Origin: Bacteroidota bacterium | GTDB lineage: Bacteria > Bacteroidota > Bacteroidia > Bacteroidales > JAAUTT01 | Assembly (NCBI GenBank): GCA_021779665.1 | Contig: JAJYAG010000003.1 | Location: forward strand, 1 to 64,000 | Direction: 5' to 3' | Length of the DNA stretch: 64,000 nucleotides | In this document: piece by piece, positions 61,109-64,000 of the stretch | Layout: every line of letters begins with the position of its first letter | Position numbering within the stretch: the stretch's first letter is position 1 | Notes under the pieces: model-generated | What the model was told of the DNA's origin: nothing | Seen by the model: only the letters and a program-made list of their open reading frames with translations | Databases searched by the model: none | Translations under genes and position numbers: made by a program

Positions 61109-62104
61109 ATGAAAACGAAAATAATCATCCTTTTTCTGCTTGGTATCTTTTCCTTTCTACCGTCAGAAGCTCAGCAAATAGTTGTTCACGATCCTGTAAT
61201 GGTGCAGGCTGATGGTACTTATTACCTGTTCTGCACGGGAATGGGCATATCTTCGTTTAGTTCTGCGGATATGAAGAACTGGAAAAAAGAAAAGCCGGTA
61301 TTTGCAAAAGCACCGGAGTGGGCTGTAAATACAGTGCCCGGATTTAAAGGGCATATATGGGCTCCGGATATAATTTATTTTAATGGCAAATACAACCTGT
61401 TTTACAGTGTTTCGGCCTTTGGTAAAAACACCTCATGCATAGGGTTGGTTACTACTCCTACACTTAAGCAGGACGATCCAGCCTTTAAATGGACTGATCA
61501 CGGAAAAATTATTCAGTCAGTTCCGGGACGTGACGATTGGAATGCCATTGACCCTAATCTTATCGTCGATGAAAACAATCAGCCCTGGCTGGCATTCGGG
61601 TCGTTTTGGTCGGGCATTAAACTGGTGAAGCTCAGGTCTGATTTGACCGCCATTGCTGAACCTCAGGAGTGGTATGGACTGGCAAAGAGGCCAAAAAGCT
61701 TTTCTATTTCCGATACATTAGCCGGCGATGGGGCTATTGAGGCACCTTTCATTTTCCGTCATAAAAAATACTATTACCTGTTTGTATCATTCGATTACTG
61801 CTGCCGGGGTGTTAATTCCAATTACAAGATTATGGTTGGCAGGAGCGAAAAAGTAACCGGTCCGTATCTGGATAAAGATGGAAAAGCTATGGCAGAAGGA
61901 GGGGGAAGCCTTGTTCTGCAGGGCGATGAAAATTACCATGGTTTGGGTCATAGCGCCACTTACACGTTCAATGGAAAGGATTATATCATTTATCACGCAT
62001 ACGATTCCAAAGATGCCGGTAAACCTAAACTTATCATCAGCGAACTTGCATGGTCAACCGATGATTGGCCTCAGGTTGTGAGGCAGGAAGAGAGCGGAAA
62101 ATGA
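61109..62104 (+). CDS. GH43-family arabinan endo-1,5-alpha-L-arabinosidase-like enzyme
   Basis: After a signal peptide (1-21, PSEAQ) the whole protein is a GH43 propeller of 331 residues, the size of single-domain arabinanases. Catalytic residues are Asp28 in VHDPVMVQADGTYYLF, Asp148 in AIDPNLIVDENNQPW, and Glu211 in AIEAPFIF; the calcium-associated His is in YHGLGHSATY. SFWSGIKLVKL and YYLFVSFDYCCRGVNSNY are typical of the endo-arabinanase subfamily. It should cut alpha-1,5-linked arabino-oligosaccharides in the periplasm after import. It is the last gene of the locus. Confidence 0.92.
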   Translation: MKTKIIILFLLGIFSFLPSEAQQIVVHDPVMVQADGTYYLFCTGMGISSFSSADMKNWKKEKPVFAKAPEWAVNTVPGFKGHIWAPDIIYFNGKYNLFYSVSAFGKNTSCIGLVTTPTLKQDDPAFKWTDHGKIIQSVPGRDDWNAIDPNLIVDENNQPWLAFGSFWSGIKLVKLRSDLTAIAEPQEWYGLAKRPKSFSISDTLAGDGAIEAPFIFRHKKYYYLFVSFDYCCRGVNSNYKIMVGRSEKVTGPYLDKDGKAMAEGGGSLVLQGDENYHGLGHSATYTFNGKDYIIYHAYDSKDAGKPKLIISELAWSTDDWPQVVRQEESGK

Positions 62105-62226
62105 TATTCGCGTTGATTTTCATAGGATTATACCTGAATATTTGTTCATAATCTTACAATTTTATAACGGAGTATTGTAATGGTTTGAAGGAATAATTGC
62201 CTGACCTTTGTCCAAAATTTCCGGAT

Positions 62227-63045
62227 ATGAAAAACGCAATATATTCCTTCAGCATAATTTTAATTTCAGCAGTTATATTTGCTGGTTGTTACTCTTCCTC
62301 ACCTGCCACATCTTCCAACCGGTATTCTGCTCCCGACTGGGTTCCGATGTATGAGCCGGGAGTCAGGTATTATTACCTGCCTGATATCGAAACCTATTAC
62401 GATGTAACGAGTGGTAACTTTATTTATTATGACCATGGGCAATGGTTATATTCTCCCCAGTTACCGCCTGCTTACAGGGGATATGATTTATACAACAGTT
62501 ATTCGGTTATTCTCGACCGGAGGGTTTATCAGCCATGGAGGTACCATCAGAATTATGTTTCAAGCTATCCAAGGTATTATTACCGGGATACTTATGGAAA
62601 TCAGAACAGCGGTACTGTTCGCGGATATAACGAAAACGAACGCAAACCTGTTCATATGACTCCATCCGACAGGGCGCGCAGAAACTCAACAACATCTCCC
62701 GCAACACCCGAAATTAATTCGGGCTCTAAAAATGAGTCGAGATCATCGGATTACAGTAATCGGAGAGTTGGTCAACCGGTTAAAGTAACGCCGGAGATGC
62801 GGGAACCCCGTCAGTCTTCATCATCTTCATCTTCAACAGGCAGTTCAAGGAGGCAAAGTTCTTCCGTGGGAACGGGAACCGGATCGGGAGATAATAATGA
62901 TGCTAATGTAAGGCAGCGGAAAAGCAGTAGTTCAGCGCCTCCTCCTTCAGCCAGGAGAAGTAATGATGGGTCGGCGAGGTCGTCAGATGCAAAAGCAGAA
63001 TCGGGAAGCAGTACCGACGACAAACGGCCATCGCGCAGACGTTAG
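62227..63045 (+). CDS. Tyr- and Ser-rich lipoprotein of unknown function
   Basis: The ATG at 62227 gives MKNAIYSFSIILISAVIFAGC, a lipoprotein signal with Cys21; an upstream TTG frame adds ten residues and is less likely. Residues 30-145 are rich in Tyr, Trp and Pro (YEPGVRYYYLPDIETYYDV, YDHGQWLYSP), a pattern also seen in small Bacteroidetes surface lipoproteins. Residues about 150-272 are a disordered Ser, Arg and Gly-rich tail with a run of seven serines. No family is recognised. The stop is followed after five bases by the EcsC-type gene, suggesting co-expression. Confidence 0.7.
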   Translation: MKNAIYSFSIILISAVIFAGCYSSSPATSSNRYSAPDWVPMYEPGVRYYYLPDIETYYDVTSGNFIYYDHGQWLYSPQLPPAYRGYDLYNSYSVILDRRVYQPWRYHQNYVSSYPRYYYRDTYGNQNSGTVRGYNENERKPVHMTPSDRARRNSTTSPATPEINSGSKNESRSSDYSNRRVGQPVKVTPEMREPRQSSSSSSSTGSSRRQSSSVGTGTGSGDNNDANVRQRKSSSSAPPPSARRSNDGSARSSDAKAESGSSTDDKRPSRRR

Positions 63046-63050
63046 GTGAC

Positions 63051-63779
63051 ATGGAATATCAGGCAATAAGCAATCATCGCACTTATCTGGAATTAACACG
63101 CTGGCAAAGGGAAATGCTTCGCGACCCGTCAATTTTAAGCAGGTTGTCGAAAAAAGTCCAAACCCGTGTTAATAGCTGGATTCCCGAAAAGGTTCATAAT
63201 GCAATTACAACTGCAATAAAGCAGATGATCCGTGCCGTATTATTTGGTGCCACCTATACTGCAGTGAAACCGCCTGAAGATAGCACTCTTGAAACCCGTG
63301 AGGCAGCAGTAATGCAAAGAATAGAATTTTACAGAAAAACGGCTGCCGTGGAAGGTGGAATAACAGGTGCGGGCGGCTTTTTGCTCGGTCTTGCCGATTT
63401 CCCGATATTAATAGGAATTAAATTGAAGCTTCTGTTTGATATTGCTTCCATATATGGCTTCAACGTTAAGGACTATAAAGAAAGGGTTTATCTTCTCCAT
63501 ATTTTTGAACTGGCATTTTCGAGCGACTCCCACCGGAAAAAAGTCTACCTGAAAATGGAGGATTGGGACCAGAAAAGTAAAGAACTTCCTGATGACATAA
63601 ACCAGTTTGATTGGCGAAATTTCCAGCAGGAATACCGCGATTATATTGACCTTGCCAAGATGGCACAACTCTTGCCCATTATTGGAGCGCCCGTTGGGGC
63701 AATCGTAAATTACAGGATGATTAAGAAGCTGGGAACAACTGCAATGAATGCTTATAGGATGCGGCTTCTAACCAACTGA
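63051..63779 (+). CDS. EcsC-family protein
   Basis: The 242-residue sequence matches EcsC-type proteins: YLELTRWQREMLRDPS at the start, TAAVEGGITGAGGFLLGLADFPILIGIKLKLLFDIASIYGFNV in the centre with a glycine-rich hydrophobic helix, and LLPIIGAPVGAIVNYRMIKKLGTTAMNAYRMR at the end. In Bacillus EcsC accompanies an ABC transporter, but in Bacteroidetes the homologs stand alone. The function is not established; membrane association is likely. It converges on the DUF4256 gene. Confidence 0.88.
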   Translation: MEYQAISNHRTYLELTRWQREMLRDPSILSRLSKKVQTRVNSWIPEKVHNAITTAIKQMIRAVLFGATYTAVKPPEDSTLETREAAVMQRIEFYRKTAAVEGGITGAGGFLLGLADFPILIGIKLKLLFDIASIYGFNVKDYKERVYLLHIFELAFSSDSHRKKVYLKMEDWDQKSKELPDDINQFDWRNFQQEYRDYIDLAKMAQLLPIIGAPVGAIVNYRMIKKLGTTAMNAYRMRLLTN

Positions 63780-63789
63780 ATCTTAAAAT

Positions 63790-64000
63790 TCAAACTTTCA
63801 GACAACCACGAAATCCCCGGGCACTGTAATATGACTCGGCACCATTGTGGTAAATAAAAACTTTATCGTACCGCCGGTCACAAAACAGGGCGCCTCCAAG
63901 TTTTCTGACATCTGGTGGCGTTTTCACCCAGCTTGATGTCTTCAGATCGAACTTTCCAAGTTCCTGTAAAAACCGGTATTGATCTTCGGTTAATATTTCA
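63790..64000 (-). CDS. DUF4256-family protein, C-terminal part
   Basis: On the minus strand an open frame runs from the right edge to a stop at 63790-63792. The 69 visible residues read EILTEDQYRFLQELGKFDL, then SSWVKTPPDVRKLGGALFCD, then YDKVFIYHNGAESYYSARG and FRGCLKV. This is the conserved end of DUF4256 proteins, which are about 185 residues long, so the start lies outside the window. The family is common in soil and marine bacteria but has no known function. It ends 10 bases from the convergent EcsC gene. Confidence 0.85.
   Translation of the reverse strand, partial: EILTEDQYRFLQELGKFDLKTSSWVKTPPDVRKLGGALFCDRRYDKVFIYHNGAESYYSARGFRGCLKV

Overview
The window reads as a chromosomal segment of a Bacteroidetes bacterium, most likely of the order Bacteroidales. 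The signs are a SusC/SusD pair, a one-polypeptide hybrid two-component regulator, OprB-type and TonB-dependent outer-membrane proteins, NrfHA nitrite reductase, and Bacteroidetes-type promoters (TTTG, about 19 nt, TAnnTTTG) in place of strong Shine-Dalgarno sites. Genes are dense and mostly intact. There is no rRNA, CRISPR array, prophage or complete insertion sequence. One tRNA gene (Arg, CCG) is present.

Layout. 1-1.4 kb: end of a RACo-like ASKHA protein and a decayed Phd/YefM-type antitoxin. 1.4-8 kb (minus): a lipoprotein S41 protease, then a leuS-yitT-M23 peptidase operon. 8-14.4 kb: small secreted and membrane proteins, tRNA-Arg, a BlaI/BlaR1-like regulatory pair behind a phased-repeat operator, an SDR and a PHP phosphoesterase. 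14.4-18 kb: a flavin reductase-like protein, a metallophosphoesterase and the translationally coupled lipA-lipB pair. 18-22.6 kb (minus): a nitrite/nitrosative-stress cluster (Rrf2 regulator, ferredoxin-like protein, cupin, DUF1905 protein, nrfH, nrfA). 22.7-27 kb: porin, chemoreceptor, inositol monophosphatase, GNAT acetyltransferase.

27-40.3 kb is the most unusual stretch. It starts with a membrane-spanning one-component regulator (periplasmic phospholipase C-like and LamG domains, cytoplasmic winged helix and BTAD). CmoA and a coupled isoprenylcysteine methyltransferase-like protein follow. Next comes a compact cluster of a membrane tetraheme cytochrome fused to a SUMF1 domain, two exported Gfo/Idh/MocA oxidoreductases and a ThuA-like lipoprotein. 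This arrangement suggests extracytoplasmic sugar oxidation with a cytochrome nearby to take electrons. A GT2-GT39 pair closes the region.

41-42.8 kb carries a second chemoreceptor and a second DUF1905 protein. 42.8-62.1 kb is a polysaccharide utilization locus for arabinan or arabinose-decorated glycan: a six-hairpin glycosidase-like protein, an HTCS sensor-regulator, a GH51 arabinofuranosidase, a lipoprotein with a duplicated tryptophan-rich module, SusC, SusD and two GH43 enzymes. The proposed flow is surface capture and cutting (SusD, GH43, duplicated-module lipoprotein), import through SusC, periplasmic trimming (GH51, GH43), and induction by the HTCS. The window ends with a serine-rich lipoprotein, an EcsC-family protein and the 3' end of a DUF4256 gene on the minus strand.

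Three intergenic copies of a 33-nt perfect palindrome, several candidate operators and a structured 60.9-61.05 kb element are also described. All functional assignments come from reading motifs in the sequence; no database search was run.
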